From the NCBI RefSeq assembly GCF_020379485.1, contig NC_063442.1:13018009-13082008 (forward strand): a stretch of 64,000 nt of DNA, given 5' to 3'. Numbering within the stretch: the first letter of the stretch is position 1; every line of letters starts with the position of its first letter. Shown here piece after piece: positions 35,096 to 48,015 of this stretch. The stretch is from Brassica napus (lineage: Eukaryota; Streptophyta; Magnoliopsida; Brassicales; Brassicaceae). Made by a program: the position numbers and the translations under genes. The notes under the pieces were generated by a model. The model ran no database searches. It was not told the DNA's origin and saw nothing but the letters and a program-made list of their open reading frames with translations.

Positions 35096-35711
35096 GGCAA
35101 CGCAACAAATGTAAGTACAACTTGCCTGATAAAGACTTCATTATTTTATATTAATAAGGGTCCCTATTAATAATATCAAACATTATTATTCCAAACTAAT
35201 ATCTGTAAATACCAAATACTCTTCAATCATTGTAGCATTTTCCCCAAACTTCATAGCTCCGTAAGAGAGAGTACAGGGCTCTTCAATTTGTGTTTGGTTC
35301 TTTTTGTCAACAAGCTAGCGGTATCAGGATGGGTTTGACTGGTTTATAACGAGATGATGATTTTATTATAAATTTTATTCACTTTTTTTATATTGTATTA
35401 TTGTATGATTCTTAATTTATTAATTTTTATATTTGTTAAATTGTGGTCAAATAAATAGTTAATGTTGTTTTGTTTAGAATATATATAAAATTAAAAAATT
35501 TCTTAGTTTGTGTATACAAACCTAAAGCGTTAAGTGATTCTGTTATTCAATTCTTTATTTTGTATAGAGAAACAAAAATAGCATAATTGATAAATAAAAA
35601 ATTTGTTTTCTATAGTAGATGAGTGAAAAAATATATACCTCTTTTATTCTGATTGGATATATTTGAGTGAGAATAAAATTTATAAAATTTTACTTATACC
35701 AACAAATAATA
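35096..35711. other. Intergenic AT-rich DNA
   Basis: No coding sequence or element boundaries recognised. Confidence 0.45.
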
Positions 35712-35959
35712 TTCTCTCCGTTCCAAAATAGATGATGTTTTGAAGAGTTTTTGATGTTCCAAAATACATGATGTTTTGGTATTTTTATATTACTTTTAGT
35801 GTTATTGAAAACCAAATAACCAATTATGTTTTATAGTTATTTTGATTAGTGGTTAAATTCGTTTTTGTTTATATTTTTAATGATACTTTTTAGGTAAAAG
35901 CGTATGTCTTAATTTTTGTACAATGAACCAAAATTTCAACTATTTTGAAACAGAGAGAG
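35712..35959. mobile_element. Stowaway-like MITE
   Basis: Inverted ends ttctctccgttccaaaatag and ctattttgaaacagagagag, that is CTCTCTCYGTTYCAAAATAG-like, flanked by TA on both sides (35710-35711 and 35960-35961). The Stowaway/Tc1-mariner consensus starts CTCCCTCYGTTYC. About 248 bp, no ORF. A second ttccaaaataCatgatgttttg near 35758 repeats the left end. Confidence 0.75.
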
Positions 35960-36049
35960 TATTATATATTTTTTTGTCAATTATGCTATTAAAAATATTA
36001 CATAGACCATATTACAGCCGACAATTCTACATGTCTTATGAGGATTCAG

Positions 36050-36241
36050 GTCTGACTGCATCACCCCTGAGCCGCCGTATGATACTCATTCCTGACGGTA
36101 CTCTTCGTGCCATGCTAAAGATCTCTGGTAGGCCTTTTTTCAAATATTTTGCATAATTCGTTTTTGCTGGAAATCGAAACTCAAACTTCTTAATGTAAAA
36201 GCATTAATGAACCATTGATCAAACTATTGAACTAAGGATGC
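36050..36241 (-). mobile_element. tRNA-derived SINE, copy b
   Basis: Same family and strand as 23101-23280: tgactgcatcacccctgagc at its 3' side, cattcctgacggtactc, gcataattcgt, and on the minus strand an A-box-like tagttcaatagtttgat and a B-box-like gagtttcgatttc. The 77-codon frame overlapping it is not a gene. Confidence 0.78.
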
Positions 36242-36542
36242 TTTCACGACAAATCACATTATATCTAAACTCTCATATAAGTTTAATTTAAAATTAGTTT
36301 ATTGTTGCAATTTGTGTATGCATGTTATGCATATGTAACATGAATTGTTTTTTTTTAAAGCGAGAATCCAAGCAAAAATTTAGATTGAGCTCTCCATAAC
36401 ATTTTGAAATCCAAAAAAAAAAAAAACAGAAATTAGTTTTCAACTATTATTAAAATGGCAAATAAATAATTTGAAGACTGGTTACGAAACCTTGAACCGC
36501 TAGACAAAAGTTGGTTAATAATAAAAGGGTAGTAAATTTGTA

Positions 36543-39260
36543 ACCATACACAACTCTACCTTATCCCCAAGATAATTAATCCCACCCATATGAAGGACAT
36601 GCGACCCATCAGTCTTTGCTCAGTCCAATACAAGATTGTGGCTAAGATTTTATGTGATTGTTTGAAGCTTATCCTTCCTCAGATAGTCTTTGAGACTCAG
36701 GGAGCTTACATTGCAGGGAGGTCCATCACTGACAACATCATCATTGCTAATGAGATGATACATGGACTGAGAACTAACGACTCCATTGCCAAAGAGTATA
36801 TGGCTGTTAAAACCAACATGTCAAAAGCTTTTGATTGAGCAGAGTGGTCATTTCTAGAAACTCTGATGGAGAGAATGGGTTTTGCTAGAACTTGGGTGAG
36901 CTGGATCATGTCTTGTGTCTCAACAGTGTCTTACTCTGTGCTTATGAATGGGCACGCCCATGGTTTTCTCCGGCTAGAGAGGGGGATCCGCCAAGGCGAT
37001 CCATTATCCTCTTTCCTGTTCATTCTTTGTGTTGAGGCGTTAGTGCATTCACTAAACAAATCAGAGAATGAGAGTCGTTTACATGGTATCTGCATAGCGA
37101 CAAATGCTCCAACCATCCATCACTTATTGTTTGCAGATGACAGCCTCCTGATTTGTGGAGCTTCGAAAGAGGAAAGCACTGAGCTTAAACGGGTTCTAAA
37201 TCTATACGAAAAGGCTTCTGGACAGACTATTAACTACAACAAATCATCTATTATCTTCGGTTCACAATTTGACGCTTCTACTAGGCTAGAGGTGAAAGAA
37301 GTGCTTGGAATCGAAGGTCAGGGTGGTGAAGGAAAATATCTAGGTCTCCCAGAGAGTTTTAGTGGATCCAATCAGAAACTGCTGCAATTTATTCACGAGA
37401 AACTTAAAGCTCGACTTGAAGGATGGTTCACGCAGTCTCTTTCTCAAGGAGGGAAAGAAGACCTTAATTATAAAATCAGTTGCTCTTGCGCTTTCAGTAT
37501 ATACGATGTCATGCTACCGCCTCTCCAAAGACCTATGTTCCAAACTGACTAGCGCCATGACTGAATTCTGGTGGAGCAGCGGCTCTAATCGTCATAAGTT
37601 GCCATGGGTGGCTTGGAAGAAATTGTGTAAACAGAATGATAAAGGAGGCCTTGGCTTCCATGAAATTGAAATTCACAATCAGGCTCTTCTAGGAAACCAA
37701 TCGTGGAGAATATGTAGTAACCCTAACTCCCTTCTCTCTCGACTTCTTCGAGCACGTTATTTCAAAAACTCGACCTTTCTGGACTGTAACATAGGCACTC
37801 GCCCTTCCTATGTCTGGAAAAGCATTCTACATGGCCGTGATCTGCTGAAAAAGGTATGCTAGACGTTATAGGAGATGGCTTTGATACTAATGTCTAGTCT
37901 GAAAATTGGATTATGGACTCCCTTCCAAGACCACCCATGTATCACCCTACAACGATCTCTCTTAAAGTGAGTGACTTATTAGTGGAGCACACAAACTTCT
38001 GGAATCTCCCTCTGCTGAGACAAACTTTCGCTGCTGATGACGTGAATCACATTCTCAGCATTAAAGCTAAGCCTCACCTACGTGACTCAAAGCAATGGGG
38101 CTTCAATCCATATGGCTCCTACACGTCCCAGAGTGGCTATCCTCTCGTAGAATTGATCAATGAGCTTCAAAACCCCTCTGCTCCTATGCCTCCTATTGAA
38201 AAACGTCTATGGTCTAGTCTCTAGAAGACTAAGACTTCTCTAAAGATCCGAGACTTTCTTTGGAGGTCTTTGTCATGCGCTCTTGCTGTTAAAGCTAACT
38301 TGAGATCTAGAGATTTGCAGGTAGAAGCAGCATGTGCAGCATGTGGTCACCGCTCTGAAACTGTATGCGACGTACTCTTCACTTTTCCGGAAGCCCAAGA
38401 CGTCTCGAACTCCCTGGAAAACCCTCTTCCTCCCACAGGGTTCTCACAAACCTTTGTTTTTCTCAACCTTCACTATCTTACGGAAGGCGTCAAGAGCTCT
38501 AATGCAGACTCCTCTTTACGGAGAATGTTTCCTTGGATTCTATGGCACTTATGGAAGGCAAGAAACACTTTTCTTTTTGAACGGCATAAACTCTCCACAG
38601 AGAGCATCACGAGCAAAATCAAAGAAGATACCAAAATCTGGTTTGCAGTCATCCAAACTGAAACTACAGACACCCCAACAGCCATCATCGCCCAATGGGC
38701 GAAGCCTCCACCATGAAGTCTCAAATGCAACTTTGGATCCTCTTGGACGAGCAACCTTCAACACAGTGGAGCTGCATGGGTCTTACGTAACCACAATGGT
38801 GATACTTTGTTACACAGCCGCAGATCATACTCTAGGTTGGTGTCTCCCATTCTGTATGACATCCTCAGTCTTCATTGGGCTGTTGAGAGAATGGTTAACT
38901 TAAAGCAAACGAGGATAATCTTTGAATTCTCCTTGCCAGCTCTTCATGATGTACTGGCCCACCCTGATTACCATCCAGAACTCTATCAGCATTTCGAAAC
39001 ACTGCACACTCTCCTGCAGCGCCTTGACTTTTGGTGTTTCAGACTGGCCCCTTTGCCGGCGAACAAGGCAGCATTGGAAATTGCAACCAGTTATTAGAGA
39101 CTCATGGTTTCACTCGTATGTCTCTCGGAACAGACCATCATGGTTACAACCCCTTCTACTACTGGAAGCAGCTGGCTAGACATCATTGCTTTCCAGTTTT
39201 ATTTCATTCTCTCCTTTCAATAAAAGCAACTTTTTTTCTCTCTGGTATTTACTGGTGATC
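36543..39260 (+). mobile_element. 5'-truncated, decayed LINE (L1-type)
   Basis: A reverse-transcriptase-derived pseudogene beginning inside the RT domain. Recognisable in order: MKDMRPISLCSVQYKIVAKI; GAYIAGRSITDNIIIANE; an in-frame TGA (36836-36838) where FDWAEW is expected; GIRQGDPLSSFLFILCVEAL; the catalytic FADD at 37130-37141; GKYLGLPESF; a frameshift near 37450; the post-RT region FWWSSG, KGGLGFHEIEIHNQALLGNQ; then several frames for the zinc-knuckle-like region and a C-terminal RNase H remnant (GAAWVLRNHNGDTLLHSRR) near 38770-39100. Endonuclease and ORF1 are missing. At least one nonsense and several frameshift changes make it inactive. Confidence 0.92.
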
Positions 39261-41459
39261 TGTGGCTTTTACTGTTTTTTACGAACTTATCATTTGGTAT
39301 GGTTGAAACTTTTTGTTTTGGATTATCAATGAATTGATTCGGTGTTAAATTTCTTTTGTGATGGTAGTATATATATTTTGTATGTATATGAACAAAATCA
39401 AGAGGAAGGTTGTTTTTTTTGTCAACTCAAGAGAAAGGTTAAGCTCTATAATCTGTGCAATGATATATTGTAAAATTTGCTTTAAATAAACTTTATATAT
39501 TAATAATTTTTTTAGTAAACCCACTACCTCATCATGTATGTATGGTATCTTGGACAAGAATCGGATAACTGGTTTTTAAAATATTTGTGATCAAATTCGT
39601 TTCGTCTAACTAATCTGATTCGATATGTAGCCAATGTTCCAGATATAAATTTTTTTTTAGATTTTTAACCGGATATCAGATCTGATTCGTAAAAATAAAT
39701 ATAAAAATTAAAAAAAAATCCAAAATAATATAAAATAAAATATTTTTTTAGTTTTTAAAATTCTAATAACTAATATAACAAATTTAGTAAATAAAAGTAC
39801 TGTAAAACTTATATAACATATAATATATATGCATATAATGGACTGGATCAGATATTTTTGGTGAGAAGCGGTAAACAGATATATTCGACAAACAATCGAA
39901 ATTATTTAGACTGAGTTATGAAATATTGGTCGGTTTTAGTCTTCGTAACCATTCTAACAAAATTAAAACTTTCGTAGAAGCTTCCTTTTTCTTGTATCTT
40001 CAATCATTGACTTCCTTTGTCTTGCTTAATTTGATCATCGACTTTATTCGACGTTATTGATTCACATGTCTTCCTCCGGCGTGACCCTAGTTGTGAACTA
40101 ACCACAAATAAGTATATGTCTTAGAATAAAATGTCAATAAAATACATATTTTCGATTTCTTAGCAGATTTCGTGTAGCATTTCTCCTATTATCCGATCCT
40201 TATTGTTTAGAGTTTGAAAAAAAATTATTGAGCAAAATTTAGAGGAACAATGAGCTCTAAATCTATGCAATGATATATTATAGAATTAGATTAGTTTCCT
40301 ACAAAGGTTTTGTATTGGATCTGCCTCTTGACAATGATTATAACTTCATCAAAATAAATTTAAGCAACAGTATCTTTTTTTTTTTTAGCAACAAGCAACA
40401 AACAGTATCAAATTTGAAAAAAAACGATAATGAAAGGAAGCCCCACAAATCTATTGTCGTGGGGGCGTTGTTATAATGTTCTTTAAGCCATGTTCGTTTA
40501 TGATGATAAATGATGCATCTAAATGCAAATGCTCAAGTTATTCATTTGGACATTATTGTATATGCATCTTTTTACTGTATATCTAATTACTGTATTTGAA
40601 TGTAATATTTTGTAACATCGAGAAAATTCAAATATTTGAAATGGAAAAAATGTTGAGCTGGAAGCAAACATCTCAAAATTCAAAAGACTTACATATCATT
40701 TAATATAAATTTAATATTAACCAGTTTTATGTTAATTATTTTACTATTAGATATAATTTTTAATTCGTAAAAATAAATTTTTATTATAAAACCGTAAAAT
40801 CAATTTATTGTCAAAGCCATAACTCATGTTTTCCCACATAACCGGTAAAATTGATTTTTTCCCAAAACCGTAAAATCGTGTTTTCCGCCAGAGTTACAAA
40901 ATTAATTTTTTTTGTCAAAACCGCAAAATCGATTAATTCATTTTAAAGCTATAAACCACAAAAATAAATTTTAATCAAATAGTAGAAATATAAAAAAAAA
41001 TATTTAACCTTAAATATGAAAATTAATCAATATAATAATGATTTTATTACACATATAGTTTTAAGCATATTTATGTAAATACAATAACTACTTACTTACT
41101 AGTAATATAAATCAATACTTTTTAGGCTAACTCCAATGAGACTTTAAAACATCAATTTTTGTGTAATTTATCTTCAATGGGACTCTAAAAATCACACCGT
41201 ATCAGAAATATGGTGTTTTATAAATAGTGTTAAACCAAATATTAAACTAATGTATTTTATTTATTTTGATTTAATTATAGCTAGATTAGTATTATTAATA
41301 ATTTTAAACTTATAATAAAAATATATCATACTATTTTATTTTTGTTTTATTTTTATACTACTAAACATTAAAGATGATTTTCTTAAAAAAAAATTGGTTA
41401 ATAATAAAATAATATAATCTTCAGGAACTTCTTAGTGCAAGAATACAAAAGCAGGATTT
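39261..41459. other. Intergenic AT-rich DNA
   Basis: No supported gene. The sequences near 39540-39950 and 40490-40700 (gccatgttcgtttatgatg...) look repeat-derived but without termini I can define; 41118-41220 contains two ctccaatgRgactYtaaa repeats suggestive of a small MITE. Confidence 0.4.
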
Positions 41460-41781
41460 TCAAGAAGTTCCTCTGATGGTTTGATTTTCTACAAAGTCTT
41501 CCTCTTGCATCGAACTTGAAATATCATCGATTGAGAAAGGAATGCTGCAAACAGAAAAAAAATATATACCAAAGAGTTATGAAAGAAAAACAGTCAGCTG
41601 TATTGTATCTCTTAAACTTCATAAAGTTCAATTTGACATAAATAATGAAATCTTATATCAGTTGTAACCCTAAAACCTTCGAAACTTCTTAAAAGTCTAT
41701 GCTTTATACGTGTATCAAAATGGAGTTGTACCTGGAATCATCATCCAACAAGAAAGAAACACTGTCTGCATCATTAGATTC
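41460..41781 (-). pseudogene. Two orphan exon-like segments
   Basis: Minus strand: 41732-41781 has an acceptor-like gacag before it and a donor-like gtacaa after it and reads ESNDADSVSFLLDDDS; 41460-41544 follows ctgtttgcag and continues in phase as SIPFSIDDISSSMQEEDFVE ... RGTS to a stop. Good splice borders and phase suggest the 3' end of a gene, but the family is not recognised. The first segment is duplicated at 47.9-48.0 kb. Confidence 0.4.
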
Positions 41782-41790
41782 CTGTCATGT
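41591..41790. repeat. Direct repeat flanking the TNL gene, left copy
   Basis: cagtcagctgtattgtatct ... cttaaacttcataaagtt ... aaaagtctatgctttata ... gattcctgtcatg matches 47813-48015 in the same orientation at roughly 80-85% identity by eye. It includes the orphan exon ESNDADSVS. Confidence 0.85.
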
Positions 41791-42165
41791 CTGCTGCTTC
41801 GTGTGGCTTTTTTATTTTATTTAAGGGACTGATATAATGATATGTGAAGAAAACAGAGCAACGCTTCTTCATTGTCACATGATACAACTTTTAAATATTT
41901 TTTTCCGGAAGAACCACAGACAAAAGATAAATGAATCTTTAAAAACCTTTTAATAATGAGTTATTAAGCTGAATCCGTGACGAAAAAAAAAAAAAAAGCT
42001 GAATATACAAAAGCGTTCATCTCTCACCATTGGTATCTTTGTATAAGATGACACTTATAGAAACAAGGAGTTAAAATCATAAGAGAGGCAGATTAAACAA
42101 CAGGAGTATATTAGAGAAACAAGGAAACAATTTAGATCATTCTTTCCCAAACACAAGATTTTCAC

Positions 42166-42446
42166 TCACTTTATCACAAGTTCCAATGCTAACATAGAGC
42201 ATAGAGCCTGTATGAAAGTGAGAAGGAGAAGAAAAACAGCAGCAGCTGACCAAGGATTGTGGAAATATAACGTCTCAGAGACTGTCCACTTGTTCCACGG
42301 CGTGTTACAATACGCTTCTCTGAGTTGTCTCCTTCAATATGGTAGTGAACAGCCTCGAAATGTCTTCTGTGATGTCATGTCACTGATCTTGATTTTGGGA
42401 ATTTGGAGGACTCCACTGGTGAAGCTTATGTCGAGTGGGCAGGTGT
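42166..42446 (-). pseudogene. DUF247 C-terminal remnant
   Basis: On the minus strand, an in-phase reading gives LDISFTSGVLQIPKIKISDM, then an interrupted join (one TGA), REAYCNTPWNKWTVSETLYF, HNPWSAAAVFLLLLTFIQAL and a stop at 42166-42168. The GVLxIPxIxI block, the YCxxPWxxW block, and YFxxPW followed by a hydrophobic C-terminal helix are the DUF247 signature. A large part between the first two blocks is missing. It is a decayed copy of a plant DUF247 membrane protein. The plus-strand frame 42212-42454 is its shadow. Confidence 0.65.
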
Positions 42447-43817
42447 ATTACTGATCTCTACAAATCTGGCAGCTGAGCTTTGTAAGGTAACCGCCAATAT
42501 CAGCACCTGAAAACTCTGGAATCATCATCGGCTGTAGATGTTTTAGAGGTCGAACCAGAGGAAACAGTAAAAGAAGTTAAGAAGAAGCAGTGCATGCTCT
42601 GGGCCATGCTAGGTGAAACATTTGCAACATGCTCCAAAAGTTTTTGAAAAAAATTACATACAAATAGGTTTTAAAAAAAAATTTAGACCCCAAATTTATA
42701 AAAAAAATTTTTTACATAAACTCAACCACGGATTTCCAAAATCTCATAGCCGGCCTTGAGTGCATGTAACGCAACAGAGATAGTCTGCTTAGAAAAGAGT
42801 GAAGAAATGAGAAATCTCACATTGAAACACTATAAAAGATTTACGGAAGATAAAAGAGTAGAGAGGGAGTTCCAGAGAAGCGAGCTCCCTATCAGTCCTC
42901 GGTTAGATTTGATGTTTCGATCGCATTCTCAGAAAATAAATTTGACTCATATTGCTTCTAGTCCTGTTTGGTTTCATTCCTTAAAAACTATATATATAAA
43001 TTTCTTATTATTTAGCTTAAGAAGGGGTTAGTGGAAGATAAATTTAGGTAGAGTTTGATGATTTTAAGAGATTTGTTAAATTTATAAAGAATCTTAATGA
43101 GTTTGTCATATTTAAAAAGTCTATAAAACTATTTTATTACAATAATTATAAAAATCTTGCGTATATATACAATATTTTGAAAATTTTGTTTCATGAGTTA
43201 AAATGTTAAGAATTCAAATCCTAATAACACAAGATTTTGATAGAATTATAGAATCATTAAATCCCAAACTTTTGAATAACAATCGATTGTATATGAATAA
43301 CACTTGATTTTGATAAGAATGTTAGAATCTATTAACCAATAACTATAGAATTTTAAAATTTACTTGGTTTTGTTTTCTTTTTTATAGTATTTCACTCTTA
43401 CTATGCTAGCTTTGAAATTAAATCAATCGTTATTTCCTTTTACTATATTGTTACAAACAAACAAAAAAGTTGTGTGTGTTTCTTCTGTCTTGTTGCTTTC
43501 TGATTCTTTATTTTAAAATATTTGAGAGTTGGTTGTGCTTTTTCTTGGGTCTCATTATTCCTCTCTTGCTAGTTGCGCTTGTGGGACCTTTCTATTACAG
43601 CCGTCATTGTAATTTTCTGTGAGGAAATGTCAAGGAAGTAGGCATACGGAGAAAACCAGCAGCCAATCCACTTTTTTTTTTTTTGCTAGTGGTTTCATCA
43701 TTCCTACTCAAGGTTCTGTGTTCAATGTATACAAACAAAGCTTCTTTGTTGTTTCTTCCTCCACAAAGATCCCTTTAAGGCTTTGTAATACTGATTCTCT
43801 TTCCATCATACTAATTA
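42447..43817. other. Region upstream of the TNL gene
   Basis: 42490-42650 has a plus-strand open stretch (LESSSAVDVLEVEPEETVKE...) of unknown origin. 43040-43380 is AT-rich and repeat-like. 43400-43817 is the likely promoter and leader of the TNL gene. Confidence 0.4.
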
Positions 43818-46800
43818 ATGGATTCTTCTTTTTTACTTACCATTCTTGCTGCTGCAATAGGGCTCTTAACCATTCAAAGAAAACTTCGGTCCCATCTTGA
43901 TAATAACGATGAAAAGGATTCTTCTTCATCACCTTCATCTTCTTTGTCTCCTTCATCAACAGTTCCTCCACCTTCTTCTCGCATCTGGATGCATGATGTT
44001 TTTCCTAGCTTCCGAGGGGAAGATGTCCGCAAAGACTTTCTCAGTCACATTCACATGGAGTTTCAAAGAAAAGGAATCACTCCATTCGTTGACAATGAAA
44101 TCAAAAGAGGAGAATCTATCGGTCCTGAGCTCGTCAGGGCGATCAGAGGATCTAAGATTGCAATTATTTTGATCTCTAGGAACTATGCCTCCTCCAAATG
44201 GTGTCTTGATGAACTGGTGGAGATTATGAACTGCAGAGAAGAGTTGGGTCAAACTGTAATGGCTATTTTCTACAGAGTTGATCCATCTGATGTGAAAAAG
44301 CTAGCTGGAGATTTTGGGAGAGTCTTTAGAAAAACTTGTGCTGGTAAAACAAAGGACAACATTGGGAGATGGAGACAAGCTTTGGCAAAAGTGGCTACAG
44401 TCGCTGGCTATCATTCAAGCAACTGGTTAGTTCTTTTTATTCCCACTTTCTCTATACATACTTTCAACCATACACGTCCCACAAATTCATATTTCTTTAT
44501 GAATGCGCATGATTATTTACTAGATGAACTAAGCTCTCCCATTGATAGGGATAGTGAAGCGGCCATGATCAAGAAAATCGCCACTGATATCTCAAACATG
44601 CTGAATAGTTTCACACCATTGAGTGATTTCGACGGGTTAGTTGGTATGGGAGCTCATTTGGAAAAGATGGAACCATTGTTAGGACTAGGCTCAGATGAGG
44701 TGAGGATGATTGGGATCTGGGGTCCTCCTGGGATTGGGAAGACCACAATCGCTAGAGTAGCATACAACCAACTCTCCGAGGGTTTTCAACTGAGTATCTT
44801 TATGGATGATATCAAAGTAAACTATTCAAGACTGTGTTCAGATGACTACAGCGCAAAGTTGCAACTACAGCAACAATTTATATCTCAAATAACCAACCAT
44901 AAGGATATGGTTGTTTCTCATTTGGGAGTCGCCTCAAATAGGTTGAAGGACAAGAAAGTTCTTGTTGTTCTTGATGGCGTGGACCGGTCAGTACAACTGG
45001 ATGCCATAGCGAAAGAGGCTTGGTGGTTTGGTCCCGGGAGTCGGATTATTATAACAACACAAGATCATAAACTTTTTAGAGCACATGGAATTAACCATAT
45101 TTACAAGGTGGATTTTCCAACAAACGATGAGGCTCTCCAAATCTTTTGTACGTATTCTTTTGGTCAAAAGTTCCCTAAAGATGGTTTTGAGGAGCTTGCT
45201 CGGGAAGTTACAAAACTTGCTGGTGAACTCCCTTTGGGGCTAAGGGTAATGGGTTCCTACTTTCGGGGAATGTCCAAGCAAGAGTGGATAAATTCGCTAC
45301 CAAGATTAAAGACTAGCCTCGACTCTGATATTCAAAGCATTTTGAAATTCAGCTATGATGCTTTGGATGATGAAGATAAATACTTGTTTCTTCATATAGC
45401 CTGCTTCTTCAACTCTCAAAAGATTCACAAAGTGGAAGAGCATCTTGCGAAGAAGTTCTTGGAAGTGAGGCAAAGACTTAACGTTTTAGCTGAGAAATCT
45501 CTCATATCTATTGAGTCAGGATATATCAAGATGCATAGTTTGCTGGAAAAACTAGGTAGAGTAATTGTTTGTAAGCAATCTATTCATGAGCCTGGACAGC
45601 GCCAGTTTCTGTTCGACGATAGAGAAATTTGTGAAGTACTGACTGGTGATGCAACGGTAGGTGTCTTTCATTGCATTACTCCCTGTAAATTCAGTTAACT
45701 CGTTAAATTAACAAACTCTGTTTTCTTGTTTGGTCATATCTTTCAGGGTAGTAAAAATGTCATAGGCATGAAGCTCGACTACTACAAAATAGAGAAAGAA
45801 TTAGATATAAGTGATAAAGCCTTTGAAGGAATGTCAAATCTTCAATTCCTAAAAGTCTATGGTTATAGTGATACATTGCAATTAACTCGAGGTCTGAACT
45901 ATCTACCTCGTAAACTTCGATTACTAGAGTGGAGTCATTTTCCAATGAGATATTTTCCTTCTACCCTGAACTTGGAGTTCCTTGTAGAACTAACTATTCG
46001 TCACAGCAAGCTTGAGAAGTTGTGGGAAGGAATTAAAGTAAGTTAATTTGATTTATTTTTCACCTTGATTTAAGTTGCGTTTTATTTTTGAAAGTGTATA
46101 ATACAACCATGTTGTTGTTATTTGTTTGTACAGCCGCTTCGAAGTTTGAAGTGGATGAATTTGAGTTATTCTGTAAACTTGAAGGAGCTTCCTGATCTCT
46201 CAACCGCCACTAGCCTTAAGAAATTAAATCTGAATGCTTGTTCCAGCCTAACGAAACTCCCGCCCCCTATTGGGTACACAAATAATCTTGAAGTACTGAA
46301 TCTTCGTAAATGCTCGAGTCTAATCAAACTCCCTTCCTTGGCTGGAGATGCCACTAGTCTGGAGAAACTATATATTGGTGGATGCTCAAGTCTTGTGGAG
46401 TTTCCCTCCGTTATTGGGAATGCCCTTAATCTCCGAAAATTGGATCTTAGTAGTTTCCCAAACCTTTTGGAGCTCCCTTCCTATGTTGGGAATGCCACCA
46501 ACTTGGAGAAGTTGTATCTTAGTAATTGCTTAGATCTAGTGGAACTTCCTCTCTCGCTTGGAAACCTTCAGAAGTTGCAGAAACTGATATTAAAAGGATG
46601 CAATAAGCTAGAGTTTCTTCCCAGCAACATCAACTTGGAATCTTTGGAGAAACTTGATCTCTCTGGATGCTCAAGTCTTGATCTCGGTGGATTCTCTATT
46701 ATCGGAAATGTCATCAATCTCCAAACACTGGACATAAGCAGACTACCACAACTGCTGGAGCTCCCTTCCTTCATCAGGATTCCTGATTTAGAAAATAATT

Positions 46801-46874
46801 TGTATAAACACTCTACTTTGAAGAACGAGAACCAGATGCTTAGACAATGTACGATTTATCTATCTCACCATTGA
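43818..46874 (+). CDS. TIR-NBS-LRR immune receptor, RPP1-type, short LRR
   Basis: Four exons: 43818-44425, 44549-45656, 45747-46037 and 46134-46874; phases join, giving 914 residues. TNLs sense pathogen effectors and trigger TIR NADase-dependent immunity. Seen: hydrophobic N-terminal anchor (SSFLLTILAAAIGLLTI); Ser-rich linker; TIR domain from HDVFPSFRGEDVRKDFLSHI to HSSNW, including Glu in SKWCLDELVEI; NB-ARC with P-loop GPPGIGKTT, kinase-2 KKVLVVLDGVD, RNBS-B GSRIIITTQD, GELPLGL and MHD-like YIKMHSLLEKLG; then about eight LRRs of ~24 residues with CSSLxxLP repeats. The protein stops after IPDLENNLYKHS..., about 250-300 residues short of RPP1-like proteins, so the last LRRs and C-JID are missing. 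A possible further exon near 47215 (ttcagaagaacacaac region) adds little. Introns 1 and 2 are open in frame, so unspliced reading runs on. Confidence 0.92.
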
Positions 46875-47812
46875 TTTTAGTCTGCAATGTCAATGATTGA
46901 ACATTTGTTAAGAGATATCACATTGCTGGAAAAACATGAAAAGTTTATCAAATAAATTAGTAACTTAAGAGACTAGGAGCTAAGATAAGCTTTAGATTAT
47001 TTCACAATGTATGTAGTTTCTTGAATAGGTATTGGAATAGCTCATTCACTGTGATCTTATGGAGGCCTGGTTCTTGTTATGTCTGTGGTTTTGCTGTTCA
47101 AATGGTGGAGAAGATGAGACTGCAAAGTTTTTTTTTTGTATTAGCATGTTAATAATGTTTTTTCAAAATATTGTAACAACTTTTGTTTTCTTGGGTGCAT
47201 GCAGATTCTGAAGAACACAACATGAAACAAGAGAGGAGGCGGTGGTTCTAACGCTGAGGCAAGCTTTTGATCTCTTTGTTCTTGTTCTTGTACTATATAT
47301 GTGGACGTGACTCAGAGACTGGTGAGAGCTAAAATGGCAAAATTGTAGACAGAGTTCTCTTGTAGTCTTTAGAATATTTTCTTAATTATTTTTTTCTCTG
47401 TTGGTCTGATAGATTTTCATAATTCAAATGTTAGTTTTGTTGTATGATATATATTTTTGGATACTTTAATTTTTGTCCATATATCTTACGATGATTTCGA
47501 ATGCTTGATTAAAGACTCATCTATCGACATTACATACAGATTAGTAAATGGAGGTGATATTCATCAATGGGATTCCCTTATGCAAATCAGCAAATAGGAC
47601 AGAGAGGGTTGATGTTTTAGATCTCAGCGTCAGGGATCAACATCCTTGTTAGTATTTTGACACTTGGCTTTCTTTTTTCAAATTCAGGGAACTCAAGTTT
47701 TGATCACTGCTTCCTTGAAAGATTGTTTCTGTCCGTATGATTCTTACATTATTTCCTTTTTACTGGTTTCTTACAGACAAACAAACAAAAATACCAGAAT
47801 TATTATCGAAAC
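46875..47812. other. TNL downstream region
   Basis: Contains gcatgcag at 47207-47214 followed by an open stretch DSEEHNMKQERRRWF and stop, possibly the real last exon reached from a gt near 46849. 47560-47640 reads INGIPLCKSANRTERVDVLD, maybe a remnant of the lost C-terminal region. Otherwise non-coding. Confidence 0.35.
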
Positions 47813-48015
47813 ACAGTTAGCTGTTATTGTATCGCTTAAACTTCATAAAGTTTAATTTGACGTATATGATGGATCTTATATCATTTGTAACCCCTAATTC
47901 CTTGAAACTTCTTAAAAGTCTATGCTTTATTTGTGTATCAAAGTAGAGTTTTACCTGGAACCATCTTCCAACAAGAAGGAATCACTGTATACATCATTGG
48001 ATTCCTCTGTCATGA
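47813..48015. repeat. Direct repeat flanking the TNL gene, right copy
   Basis: Right partner of 41591-41790, same orientation, 6.2 kb away. On the minus strand the exon-like part reads ESNDVYSDSFLLEDGS, diverged from the left copy. Confidence 0.85.

Noticed and set aside
36590..38903. Separate genes in the 36.6-38.9 kb frames
   Set aside because: They are pieces of one broken LINE reading frame or its shadows.
42212..42454. 80-codon plus-strand frame and a longer open plus-strand stretch
   Set aside because: The minus strand of the same DNA carries clear DUF247 blocks; the plus-strand frame is a shadow.
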